Assembly (NCBI GenBank): GCA_900549235.1 | Contig: URNT01000021.1 | Span: 1 to 61,582, forward strand | Length of the DNA stretch: 61,582 bases | Origin: an uncultured Clostridium sp. | Lineage (GTDB): Bacteria; Bacillota; Clostridia; Lachnospirales; Lachnospiraceae | Direction of reading: 5' to 3' | In this document: piece after piece, positions 51,631 through 59,700 of the stretch | How positions within the stretch are numbered: position 1 is the stretch's first letter | How the letters are laid out: the number at the start of each line of letters is the position of its first letter | Position numbers and translations under genes: made by a program | Notes under the pieces: model-generated | What the model was told of the DNA's origin: nothing | What the model saw: the letters and a program-made list of their open reading frames with translations, nothing else | Database searches by the model: none

Positions 51631-52932
51631 TTGTTAGAGATTAAGATAAATGAGTCGGAGAATGCCGCCAGGATTATTGTAGTTGGCGTAGGCGGCGCAG
51701 GTAATAACGCAGTGAACCGTATGATCGATGAGAATATTGCAGGAGTGGAGTTTATCGGCATTAATACAGATAAGCAGGCTCTTCAGTTCTGTAAGGCTCC
51801 TACTGCCATGCAGATCGGTGAGAAGCTGACCAAGGGACTGGGCGCCGGAGCAAGGCCGGACGTTGGCGAGAAGGCGGCAGAGGAGAGCTCTGAGGAGATT
51901 TCCCAGGCCTTAAAGGGTGCGGATATGGTATTTGTGACCTGTGGTATGGGCGGCGGTACTGGTACTGGCGCGGCTCCTGTTGTGGCAAAGATTGCCAAGG
52001 ACATGGGCATCCTGACTGTAGGCGTAGTGACAAAGCCGTTCCGTTTTGAGGCAAAGGCCCGTATGACCAACGCTCTCAACGGAATCGAATGTTTAAAGCA
52101 GGCAGTGGATACGCTGATCGTTATTCCAAACGACCGTCTCCTTGAGATCGTAGACCGCCGGACTACCATGCCGGACGCCCTTAAGAAGGCAGATGAGGTT
52201 CTTCAGCAGGCTGTACAGGGCATTACAGACCTGATCAATGTTCCAGGCCTTATTAATCTGGACTTTGCGGACGTACAGACCGTTATGATCGACAAGGGCA
52301 TTGCCCACATCGGTATCGGCAAGGCAAAGGGCGACGACAAGGCCATCGAGGCTGTAAAGCAGGCTGTATCCAGCCCGCTGCTTGAGACTACCATCGAGGG
52401 TGCAAGCCATGTGATCATCAATATCTCCGGTGACATCAGCCTTATCGAGGCTAATGAAGCCGCAAGCTATGTACAGGAGCTGGCAGGAGATGAGGCAAAT
52501 ATCATCTTCGGCGCCATGTATGATGAGAATGCCCAGGATGAGGCAAGCATCACTGTAATTGCTACCGGACTGGACGAGCGTGGAGCGACTGCCTCCGTTG
52601 CGAAGGCGATGAACGAATTCAGCAAGTTTAAGGTAACTACACCGGCTTCCTCTGCCCAGCAGGCTCATCAGAGCGCTGCTCCTGAGGCAGCAGCAACCTC
52701 TGCTTCCTATACAAGACCGTTTACACCAAGCTTTAACAGCCAGGCAGGGCAGGGCTTTACACCACGCTACGGCCAGGGAACGGCAGCTCCCGCCAGTACA
52801 CAGCCGGCACCGGACCAGCAGCCTCAGCAGCAGGCAGCTCCAACTCCTGCTCCGGCTAATCAGTCCTTCCGGCCTACTGTAAATAAAAATACACAGATCA
52901 ATATCCCTGATTTCCTGAGAAATAAGAGATAA
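51631..52932 (+). CDS. ftsZ: Cell division protein FtsZ
   Basis: A 433-residue tubulin-like GTPase forming the division ring. The GTPase domain (about 10-320) holds GVGGAGNNAVNRM, the GTP-binding GGGTGTGAAPV loop and the T7 loop region NLDFADV. A Gln/Pro/Ala-rich linker (about 325-415) follows, then the C-terminal peptide INIPDFLRNKR, which binds membrane anchors. The TTG at 51631 is chosen: AGGAGG lies 9 bp upstream and it gives MLEIKINESENAARI, like other clostridial FtsZ. An ATG at 51565 in the same frame lacks a ribosome site. No ftsA precedes it. Confidence 0.97.
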   Translation: MLEIKINESENAARIIVVGVGGAGNNAVNRMIDENIAGVEFIGINTDKQALQFCKAPTAMQIGEKLTKGLGAGARPDVGEKAAEESSEEISQALKGADMVFVTCGMGGGTGTGAAPVVAKIAKDMGILTVGVVTKPFRFEAKARMTNALNGIECLKQAVDTLIVIPNDRLLEIVDRRTTMPDALKKADEVLQQAVQGITDLINVPGLINLDFADVQTVMIDKGIAHIGIGKAKGDDKAIEAVKQAVSSPLLETTIEGASHVIINISGDISLIEANEAASYVQELAGDEANIIFGAMYDENAQDEASITVIATGLDERGATASVAKAMNEFSKFKVTTPASSAQQAHQSAAPEAAATSASYTRPFTPSFNSQAGQGFTPRYGQGTAAPASTQPAPDQQPQQQAAPTPAPANQSFRPTVNKNTQINIPDFLRNKR

Positions 52933-52949
52933 GCTTTTCGAGGTTTTAA

Positions 52950-52998
52950 GCCTCTGACAGACGGTATCCTAAGAATACCTGCTGTCAGAGGCTTTTTT
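52950..52998 (+). terminator. Intrinsic terminator after ftsZ
   Basis: Perfect 11-bp stem GCCTCTGACAG / CTGTCAGAGGC enclosing an inner GGTAT/ATACC hairpin, followed by six Ts. Confidence 0.95.
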
Positions 52999-53038
52999 GC
53001 TTCATTTCTGGTTACAATCTTATGATAAAGTCTTATTA

Positions 53039-53104
53039 TGTCGAAAAGTTTTTAACTATCTCTGCTCATCTTCGACAGCATTCGCACTTCAGAATGGTTA
53101 TAAT
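53039..53104 (+). promoter_or_regulatory. Spo0A-controlled spoIIG-type promoter
   Basis: A perfect 0A box TGTCGAA lies at 53039-53045 and its exact inverse TTCGACA at 53071-53077. TATAAT is at 53099-53104, 21 bp after the second box. B. subtilis spoIIG has the same logic: 0A boxes over an abnormally far -35 region, about 22 bp from the -10, so that Spo0A~P must act. No canonical -35 box at 17 bp is present here. Confidence 0.85.
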
Positions 53105-53145
53105 GTACCTCAGAACGGCTGACAGGGAGGTGGAGCCTGATCCAG

Positions 53146-54054
53146 GTGGAGAATACAGTATACATAGATGTAGTATTTGCAGTGAATATCGTGATGGACG
53201 CGGTGGTATTGGCGATTCTTGACAGGATCCTCTCTTACGGAGCTACAAAAAGGCGGATCTGGGCTGGAGCGGCAGTGGGAAGCCTCTGGGCCTGCCTGGT
53301 CACCCTCTGTCCAGATATGCCAGCCATCATACAGGGTCTGGGGACCTATGTGGCGGCAGGAAGTCTGATGTCAGTGACCGCCTTTCGTTTAAAAGGTATC
53401 CGGGAGATTGCCAGGTCAGTGGCTGGGATCTATCTGGTGTCCGTAGTTTTAGGGGGTATGCTGCTGATGCTCTATGAGCACACCAGGGCCGGGTATTACG
53501 CCAGGCTGGCCGGCCCCTTTTTGTTCTGGGTCTGTGCTGCCGGCACAGCAGCGGCAGTCTGCTGGGGTCTTTCCGGGCATATAAAAGGGATGCTGGAAGG
53601 ACTTGCAGGACGGCGGGATCTGTGCCGGGCCATACTCTGGTCGGGGGACCGAAGGGTGGAGGCGTTAGGACTTATTGATACAGGGAACCGGCTCAGGGAG
53701 CCGGTATCCGGCCATCTGGTCCACGTGGCAGAAAAGGGACTGATGTTAAGCCTTACGCCGTCAGTCAAAGGTGTGGTATATGTGCCCTATCAGAGCGTAG
53801 GCGGAACGGGCCTTCTTCCGGCGGTCTATATCGATCGGATGGAGATCCGCCAGCAGGGGAAATGTTTTGTCCAGGAAAAGCCCCTGATCGCTGTAGCCAC
53901 GCAGAAGCTGTCACCCTCCGGGGAATATAAGATCCTGATCCAGAGGACCGGTGACACCGCAGTTAAAACAGGTAAAAATGAAGAAAAGCAGGAATCTGCA
54001 GGAGGACATTTCCATGATGTTAAAAGTATCCGTACCCAATCGTTTTCAGCTTAA
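53146..54054 (+). CDS. spoIIGA: Sigma-E processing peptidase SpoIIGA
   Basis: A 302-residue membrane aspartic protease that removes the pro-sequence of sigma-E in the mother cell after a signal from SpoIIR. Five hydrophobic segments occupy about 5-145; the protease domain follows with the catalytic Asp178 in GLIDTGNRL, which functions as a dimer. GTG at 53146 is the best readable start, but GGGAGG at 53125-53130 is far upstream and would suit a CTG at 53137; the true start is uncertain. The 3' end overlaps sigE by 41 bp. Confidence 0.93.
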   Translation: MENTVYIDVVFAVNIVMDAVVLAILDRILSYGATKRRIWAGAAVGSLWACLVTLCPDMPAIIQGLGTYVAAGSLMSVTAFRLKGIREIARSVAGIYLVSVVLGGMLLMLYEHTRAGYYARLAGPFLFWVCAAGTAAAVCWGLSGHIKGMLEGLAGRRDLCRAILWSGDRRVEALGLIDTGNRLREPVSGHLVHVAEKGLMLSLTPSVKGVVYVPYQSVGGTGLLPAVYIDRMEIRQQGKCFVQEKPLIAVATQKLSPSGEYKILIQRTGDTAVKTGKNEEKQESAGGHFHDVKSIRTQSFSA

Positions 54055-54754
54055 AACAGCACCCAGCTTCAGGACGGTGCTCATGCCCAGACAGGGGGAG
54101 ATCCACTACATAGGCGGAGCGGACATTCTTCCGGCGCCCTTAGAGGCAGAGGAGGAGGGCAGGATGATCGGCCTTTTAGGAAGTGAGGATGATAAGGAGG
54201 CAAAATCCAGCCTCATCGAGCACAATCTCAGGCTGGTGGTCTACATTGCCAAGAAATTTGACAATACCAGCGTAGGGGTGGAGGATCTGATTTCCATCGG
54301 CACCATCGGTCTAATAAAAGCCATCAACACCTTTAAGGCAGATAAGAATATCAAGCTGGCCACCTACGCCTCTCGCTGTATTGAAAATGAGATTCTCATG
54401 TACCTCAGGCGCAATAATAAAACACGTCTGGAGGTGTCCATCGATGAGCCTCTGAATGTGGACTGGGATGGAAATGAGCTTCTGCTGTCAGATATTCTGG
54501 GAACGGATGAGGACGTGATTTACCACGGCATCGAGACGGAGATTGAAAAAAACCTCTTAAACAATGCAATCAGCCGCTTAAGCCCCAGGGAACGGAAAAT
54601 CGTGGAGCTGCGCTACGGCCTGACAAATGCAGACGGGGAGGAGATGACCCAGAAGGAGGTGGCGGATCTAATGGGGATTTCACAGTCTTATATTTCGAGG
54701 CTGGAGAAAAAGATCATGAAGCGGCTGAAAAAGGATATTGTAAGGTATGAATAA
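54014..54754 (+). CDS. sigE: Sporulation sigma factor sigma-E (pro-form)
   Basis: A 246-residue sigma-70 factor that drives early mother-cell genes. Region 2 contains NLRLVVYIAKKF, DLISIGTIGLIKAINTF and KLATYASRCIENEILMYLRRN; region 4 contains the MTQKEVADLMGISQSYISRLEKKI helix-turn-helix. The N-terminal 30 or so residues, ending before IHYIGGADILP, are the pro-sequence removed by SpoIIGA. The ATG at 54014 has AGGAGG 8 bp upstream and lies inside the end of spoIIGA. Unlike most clostridia, sigG does not follow. Confidence 0.96.
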   Translation: MMLKVSVPNRFQLKTAPSFRTVLMPRQGEIHYIGGADILPAPLEAEEEGRMIGLLGSEDDKEAKSSLIEHNLRLVVYIAKKFDNTSVGVEDLISIGTIGLIKAINTFKADKNIKLATYASRCIENEILMYLRRNNKTRLEVSIDEPLNVDWDGNELLLSDILGTDEDVIYHGIETEIEKNLLNNAISRLSPRERKIVELRYGLTNADGEEMTQKEVADLMGISQSYISRLEKKIMKRLKKDIVRYE

Positions 54755-54762
54755 AGAAAAAA

Positions 54763-54802
54763 TGCTGTGCAGAAGGTTTTTGGGCTGCATGGCGTTTTTT
54801 TT
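54763..54802 (+). terminator. Terminator after sigE
   Basis: A 10-bp stem TGCTGTGCAG / CTGCATGGCG (three wobble pairs) with a 12-nt loop, an A-tract before and eight Ts after. Confidence 0.75.
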
Positions 54803-54810
54803 GCTATAAT
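54802..54810 (+). promoter_or_regulatory. Extended -10 promoter of the two-component/ABC module
   Basis: TGCTATAAT is a perfect extended -10 element 24 bp before the response regulator start. No good -35 lies at 17 bp because the sigE terminator T-run occupies that space. Confidence 0.55.
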
Positions 54811-54834
54811 GGGAATAAGAGAGGTGAAAAAACG

Positions 54835-55506
54835 ATGATGGAAATATATTACGGGGAGGATGACCCGGATATTGCGGAGCTTGTGAAGAAATATCTGGAA
54901 CAGAAAGAATTTAAGGTAACGATTTACAATACCCTTGCCCAGCTGAAGCAGGCAGTGCGGAATCATGTGCCGACGCTGGTGCTGCTGGACTGGAATATGC
55001 CGGATGGCCATGGAGACGGCCTGTGTCAGTGGCTGCGCAGAAACTGGAGGGAGCTTCCGGTTATTTTTCTCACGGTCCGGGATGATTCCAGCGATATTGT
55101 TGCCGGATTTCAAAGCGGGGCAGATGACTATGTGGCAAAGCCATTTGAACTGGCAGTCTTGTATTCCCGGATCCAGGCATTATTGCGGAGAAGCGGAAGC
55201 GTGGAAAAACAGTATCTGGACTGCGGCGGCATCTCCATTGACTTAAACCGCAGAGTGGTCTCCTGCCGGGGGGAGGAGGTAACTTTAAGCAGCGGGGAGT
55301 ATGAGGTGCTTTTATGTCTGATGCGGAATAAGGGGAGAACGATCACCAGGGAAAAAATATTAGAGCAGGTGTGGGATGTCCATGGAAACTATGTAAATGA
55401 TAATACCCTGACGGTTACTATAAAGCGTCTGCGGGACAAGCTGCACCAGCCGGTCTGCCTGAAAACGGTGCGAAGCGTGGGATACCGGATGGAGGACGGA
55501 GAATGA
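54835..55506 (+). CDS. OmpR-family response regulator
   Basis: A 223-residue regulator: receiver domain (about 1-115) with the GEDD acidic pair, phospho-acceptor Asp in LVLLDWNMPDG and Lys in DYVAKPF, then an OmpR-type winged helix (about 130-222, ending TVRSVGYRM). GAGAGGTG lies just upstream of the ATG. Its stop overlaps the histidine kinase start. With the following kinase, ATPase and permease it forms a sensor-exporter module of the kind used against cell-envelope peptides. The likely target is the abc pair downstream. Confidence 0.93.
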   Translation: MMEIYYGEDDPDIAELVKKYLEQKEFKVTIYNTLAQLKQAVRNHVPTLVLLDWNMPDGHGDGLCQWLRRNWRELPVIFLTVRDDSSDIVAGFQSGADDYVAKPFELAVLYSRIQALLRRSGSVEKQYLDCGGISIDLNRRVVSCRGEEVTLSSGEYEVLLCLMRNKGRTITREKILEQVWDVHGNYVNDNTLTVTIKRLRDKLHQPVCLKTVRSVGYRMEDGE

Positions 55507-56687
55507 GGGAAGGAAAACATATGCGGATGATCATGGGAGTGGTGCTGTCTGTGAGCCTGATGACAGCGGCCCTTGCTGCCATGCTGGTCTCTTTCTGTGA
55601 CAGCAGGCGTTCCTTTGAGGTGCTGGACTGTATTTTGGGAGAAGTGGTTGAGCAGGAACCGGAAGCAGAGAACCTTCTTGCAGGGGCACTGAAAAAATAT
55701 ACAGAGAAAAATGGAGATCACAGAGTACAGAGCAGCATACTGCTCAGGCTGGGGTATCAGGCGGCTGATTTCAGATTTACTTCTGAAAGGGAAGGGATTT
55801 TCCTTGCGGCAGGGACAGGCCTGGCAGGGGCCCTTTTGTTTGCGGGGACGTTCTGGTATCGGAATCAGAAGGAAAAAAGGCGGATCCAGTTGCTGGCAGA
55901 GTATCTGGAGCAGGTGAATACAGGAAAGGCAGTGATTTTGTCTGCTTCCGGGGAAGATGAGTTTTCCAGGCTGGAGGATGAGATTTATAAAACAGTCACA
56001 TTTCTTTATCAGACAAGGGATGAGGCCGTACAGGCAAAAAATGGGTTTGCCCAAAACCTGTCCAATATTGCACACCAGATAAAAACACCCATCACAGCGA
56101 TTTCTCTGTCTCTCCAGACCATGGAAAAAGAGAAGTCAGGAAATGATTTTGGACAGATCCAAAAGCAGCTTTTGAGACTGACCCGATTGGAGGAGGCTCT
56201 GCTTGTGCTGTCCCGGCTCGATGCTGGCACACTGCCCTTAAAGCAGGAGAAAATAGACGTTTTTACGGTTCTGGTCCTTGCTGTCGACAATCTGCAGGAG
56301 CTTCTGACGGAAGCAGGTGTGGAGGTGAGGATTCCAGAGCTGGGAGAAATGGCGGTTACTGCCGATCTGGACTGGACGATGGAAGCTGTGATGAATTTGC
56401 TGAAAAACTGTATGGAGCATAATCCGGGCGGGATCATTCATTGTACCTATGGGCAAAATCCTCTGTATACGGAAATTCTGATCTGGGATGAGGGAAGGGG
56501 ATTTGAAAAAGAGGACATTCCCCATCTTTTTGAACGGTTTTACCGCGGGAAAAATGCAGGCGCGGGAGGGATTGGAATCGGGCTGGCTTTGTCAAAGGAA
56601 ATCATAGAGCGTCAGAATGGAACAATCCAGGCTGAAAACAGGCCGGAAGGAGGAGCCTGCTTTGAAATCCGGTTTTACAGTCACTGA
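55503..56687 (+). CDS. Sensor histidine kinase
   Basis: A 394-residue membrane kinase: two helices (about 10-30 and 98-118) around a small extracellular loop of about 65 residues, a linker without clear HAMP consensus, a HisKA domain with the phospho-acceptor His in NIAHQIKTP, and a HATPase domain with NLLKNCMEH, DEGRGFEKED and GIGIGLAL. The loop is larger than in intramembrane-sensing BceS-type kinases, so a ligand could bind directly. It overlaps the response regulator by 4 bp and is followed 62 bp later by the ABC genes. Confidence 0.92.
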   Translation: MREGKHMRMIMGVVLSVSLMTAALAAMLVSFCDSRRSFEVLDCILGEVVEQEPEAENLLAGALKKYTEKNGDHRVQSSILLRLGYQAADFRFTSEREGIFLAAGTGLAGALLFAGTFWYRNQKEKRRIQLLAEYLEQVNTGKAVILSASGEDEFSRLEDEIYKTVTFLYQTRDEAVQAKNGFAQNLSNIAHQIKTPITAISLSLQTMEKEKSGNDFGQIQKQLLRLTRLEEALLVLSRLDAGTLPLKQEKIDVFTVLVLAVDNLQELLTEAGVEVRIPELGEMAVTADLDWTMEAVMNLLKNCMEHNPGGIIHCTYGQNPLYTEILIWDEGRGFEKEDIPHLFERFYRGKNAGAGGIGIGLALSKEIIERQNGTIQAENRPEGGACFEIRFYSH

Positions 56688-56693
56688 ACTGTC

Positions 56694-56717
56694 ATTTTCA
56701 TCTGCTATGATGAAAAT
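56694..56717. promoter_or_regulatory. Inverted repeat ahead of the ABC transporter genes
   Basis: ATTTTCATC-TGCTAT-GATGAAAAT is a perfect 9-bp inverted repeat with a 6-bp spacer. TATGAT at 56706-56711 lies inside it and could be a -10 box. A binding site for the upstream response regulator is the simplest reading. Confidence 0.55.
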
Positions 56718-56749
56718 ATGGATCATAAACAGCAGGAGGAAACAAAGAG

Positions 56750-57454
56750 ATGAGGATTTTAACGTGTGAAGGGGTCCGCAAGGTATACGGCTCTGGCGAT
56801 CATCAGGTAACAGCTTTGGATGGGATTGATCTGACGGTGGAAAAGGGAGAATTTACGGCTATAGTCGGAGCATCCGGTTCCGGAAAATCCACGCTGCTGC
56901 ATATTCTGGGCAGTGTGGATCAGCCTACAGGCGGAAGGGTCATCATAGACGGAACAGATCTTTCCACACTAAACCCTGCCCAGGCGGCAATTTTCAGGAG
57001 AAGAAAGGTGGGGCTGGTGTATCAGTTTTTCAATCTGATCCCTACATTGACAGCAGAGAAAAATATCCTGATGCCTCTTTTACTTGACCGGAAGAAGCCT
57101 GCTCAGGAATATTTTGAAAGGCTGGTAACGTCCCTTGGCATTGAGGACCGGCTGGACGCTCTGCCGAACCAGCTATCCGGAGGACAGCAGCAGAGGATTG
57201 CCATCACACGTTCTCTGATCTACCGTCCGGCTCTGCTTCTGGCAGATGAGCCTACTGGAAACCTGGATCGGAGAAATTCCAGGGAGATTGTGGATCTGCT
57301 TAAGCTTTCCAACCGCAATCTGGGCCAGACGATCCTTATGGTTACCCATGATGAAAAGGCGGCCTTGGAGGCAGACCGCATCATAACCATAGAAGATGGA
57401 CGTATCATCCGCGATGAACGGAGGAGGCAGGGAAAATGTGGAAGGAATATTTAA
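56750..57454 (+). CDS. ABC transporter ATP-binding protein (MacB/BceA type)
   Basis: A 234-residue ATPase of the MacB/LolD/BceA group. Walker A is GASGSGKST, the signature is LSGGQQQRIAITRS, Walker B is LLLADEPTGNLD and the H-loop is MVTHDEKA. It pairs with the FtsX-like permease encoded next (19-bp overlap). GGAGG lies 11 bp upstream of the ATG. A two-component system directly upstream suggests induction by the substrate, most likely a cell-envelope-active peptide or antibiotic (inference). Confidence 0.93.
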   Translation: MRILTCEGVRKVYGSGDHQVTALDGIDLTVEKGEFTAIVGASGSGKSTLLHILGSVDQPTGGRVIIDGTDLSTLNPAQAAIFRRRKVGLVYQFFNLIPTLTAEKNILMPLLLDRKKPAQEYFERLVTSLGIEDRLDALPNQLSGGQQQRIAITRSLIYRPALLLADEPTGNLDRRNSREIVDLLKLSNRNLGQTILMVTHDEKAALEADRIITIEDGRIIRDERRRQGKCGRNI

Positions 57455-59634
57455 AAGGCTATCTGAAATATAACCGTTCTTCCGGCGTATCCATTATGAT
57501 CGGAGCTTTCATTTCAGCTCTGCTGCTGTCTTTATTATGCGGACTGTTTTATAACGCATGGAAATATGAGGCGGAGCGGATTGTAAGGGAAGAGGGCGGC
57601 TGGCAGAGCCGGATCGAGGGAGAGTTTGACAGGGAAGAGATTGAAACCATAAAGAATTTTGCCAATGTGAAAGAGGCTGTTTATCAAAAGGAGGGGAAAG
57701 CATTTCTGGACCTGTATTTTGAGGAGATGGGGGATGTGTTAGAGGATACGCCAAAGCTTGCGGCCTCTTTGGGAGCTTCTGAGGAATACATTACTTACCA
57801 TGACAGCCTGCTTTCCATGTACCTGGTCCGTTCCCCTCAGGATACAGCGCCGAGAATGGTATTTCCCGTGTTTCTTCTCATTACGGTGCTGGCATCTGCT
57901 TCTCTGATTATGATTATACACAATTCCTTTGCAGTATCTATGAATGCAAGGATCCGCCAGTTTGGTATTTTTTCCAGCATTGGAGCCACGCCGAAACAGA
58001 TACGGGCCTGTCTTTTCCAGGAAGCGGCGGGACTCTGTGCCCTGCCGGTGATTGCAGGTAATATAGGGGGGAATCTGCTTTGCATGGGAATTTTACACAT
58101 GGTAAATTGCCTGCTTGGAAAAGAGGTGGAAGGACGGCAGCCGGCGGTCTTTAGCTGGCATCCCCTTGTTTTTGCGGCAGCATTTTTTGCAACAGTCCTG
58201 ACTATCTGGATTTCTGTATGGATTCCTGCCAGGAAATTAAGCAGGCTGACACCCTTAGAGGCCATGAAAGATATGGGGGATTGTCAGTTAAAGAGAAGAA
58301 AGCATTCAACGATTCTAGCCCTGTTGTTTGGAGTGGAAGGAGAATTGGCTGGAAATGCCCTGAAGGCACAGAAAAAAGCCATGAGGACGGCAACCCTGTC
58401 TTTGATCCTTTCTTTTATGGCGTTTACTCTGATGGAATGTTTTTTCACTCTTTCCGGGATCAGTACCAGAGAAACTTATTTTGAGCGGTATCAGGATGTC
58501 TGGGATATTATGGTCACAATAGAAGGACCGATCGATACCTTTGAAAAAACAGAAGAAATACAGAAGCTTTTCGGAGTGGAATGTGCCATTGTGTATCAGA
58601 GGGCTGAGGCAAAAACCGTTGTAGGTGAGGATGAGATCAGTGGAGAAATGAAAAATTTCGGTGGATTTTCCCATGCTGGAAAAGAATCGGCGGTAAAGAC
58701 AGATCAGGGCTGGCTGGTAAATGCGCCTGTTGTAATACTGGATGACACAAGCTTTCTTCACTATTGTGAGCAGATTGGCATTGCGCCGGAGCTTTCCGGG
58801 GTGGTGATACGCAACCGGATCCGGGATGTAGCAAATTCGGATTTCAGACATCCGGAGTATCTGCCTTATTTGAAAGAGGAGACGGACACAAGGCTTCTGA
58901 TGGAGGAAGGGAAGGAGAAAACAGAAGTATGGCTTCCGGTGCTTGCTTATACGGAGGAGGTGCCGCCTTTAAGAGAGGAATACGGGGCTCTTGATCCTTA
59001 TGAGCTGGTACATTTTATGCCGGTTTCTCTGTGGAAAGAATGTAAGGGACAGCTTGCAGGCATGGAGGCGTATACCAGAATCTGTATTCTAGGCAGGGAA
59101 AACGCGGATCTGGAGGAGCTGGACGCCCTACAGAGCAAACTTATCCAGATTCTGGGAGAAGGGGATCAGGCAGAAATCGAGAACCGCATCCGGGAGCGTA
59201 TGGCAAATGATACTCAGATACAGGGAATGATGACAATTTCAGGCGGCTTCTGTGTGTTGCTTGCGTTGATTGGCATCGGCAGTCTGTTTTCCAATACGCT
59301 GGGATTTGTACGGCAGAGAAGAAGGGAAATTGCCAGATACAGGTCCGTAGGAATGACGCCGGGGGAAATCCGAAAAATGTTTTGTATTGAAGCTCTGGTT
59401 GTTGCAGGACGTCCGGTTTTTTTGACATTGCCATTGGCAGCGGCAGCGGTGGGAATTATGCTCCGGGCGGCGTACATAGAAACAGCGGTGTTTCTTGCAG
59501 AGGCGCCTTTTGTTCCGATTTTTCTGTTTATGGCGGCTGTTTTAGGAAGCGTGGCGCTGGCGTATTATCTTGGCTGGCGGGGTGTGGAGAAAATCCGTCT
59601 GGCAGAGGTATTAAAGGACGATACGATGATATAA
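57436..59634 (+). CDS. FtsX-like ABC permease
   Basis: A 732-residue type VII permease with two FtsX/MacB-type halves. The first helix lies near 20-40. A small external loop of about 95 residues (45-140) precedes the first three-helix block (about 145-265, with RIRQFGIFSSIGATPKQIRA). A helix near 315-335 is followed by a larger extracellular domain of about 250 residues (340-590). The last block (about 600-725) repeats the motif as RRREIARYRSVGMTPGEIRK. Such proteins move substrates from the membrane surface rather than through a channel. Overlaps the ATPase by 19 bp. Lacks BceB's exact ten-helix layout. Confidence 0.9.
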   Translation: MWKEYLKGYLKYNRSSGVSIMIGAFISALLLSLLCGLFYNAWKYEAERIVREEGGWQSRIEGEFDREEIETIKNFANVKEAVYQKEGKAFLDLYFEEMGDVLEDTPKLAASLGASEEYITYHDSLLSMYLVRSPQDTAPRMVFPVFLLITVLASASLIMIIHNSFAVSMNARIRQFGIFSSIGATPKQIRACLFQEAAGLCALPVIAGNIGGNLLCMGILHMVNCLLGKEVEGRQPAVFSWHPLVFAAAFFATVLTIWISVWIPARKLSRLTPLEAMKDMGDCQLKRRKHSTILALLFGVEGELAGNALKAQKKAMRTATLSLILSFMAFTLMECFFTLSGISTRETYFERYQDVWDIMVTIEGPIDTFEKTEEIQKLFGVECAIVYQRAEAKTVVGEDEISGEMKNFGGFSHAGKESAVKTDQGWLVNAPVVILDDTSFLHYCEQIGIAPELSGVVIRNRIRDVANSDFRHPEYLPYLKEETDTRLLMEEGKEKTEVWLPVLAYTEEVPPLREEYGALDPYELVHFMPVSLWKECKGQLAGMEAYTRICILGRENADLEELDALQSKLIQILGEGDQAEIENRIRERMANDTQIQGMMTISGGFCVLLALIGIGSLFSNTLGFVRQRRREIARYRSVGMTPGEIRKMFCIEALVVAGRPVFLTLPLAAAAVGIMLRAAYIETAVFLAEAPFVPIFLFMAAVLGSVALAYYLGWRGVEKIRLAEVLKDDTMI

Positions 59635-59651
59635 TGATATGTTATATTCAT

Positions 59652-59693
59652 AAAAAGAACCTGCCCGGCCCCAAAGCCGTTCAGGTTCTTTTT
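59652..59693. terminator. Bidirectional terminator between the ABC permease and NYN gene
   Basis: AAAAAGAACCTG pairs perfectly with CAGGTTCTTTTT, with an inner CGGC/GCCG stem; T-runs exist on both strands for the converging genes. Confidence 0.95.
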
Positions 59694-59700
59694 AACCCGG

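Noticed and set aside
54835..59634. Recent horizontal transfer of the two-component/ABC module
   Set aside because: No integrase, repeats or attachment sites flank it, and its base composition looks only slightly more AT-rich by eye; synteny data would be needed.
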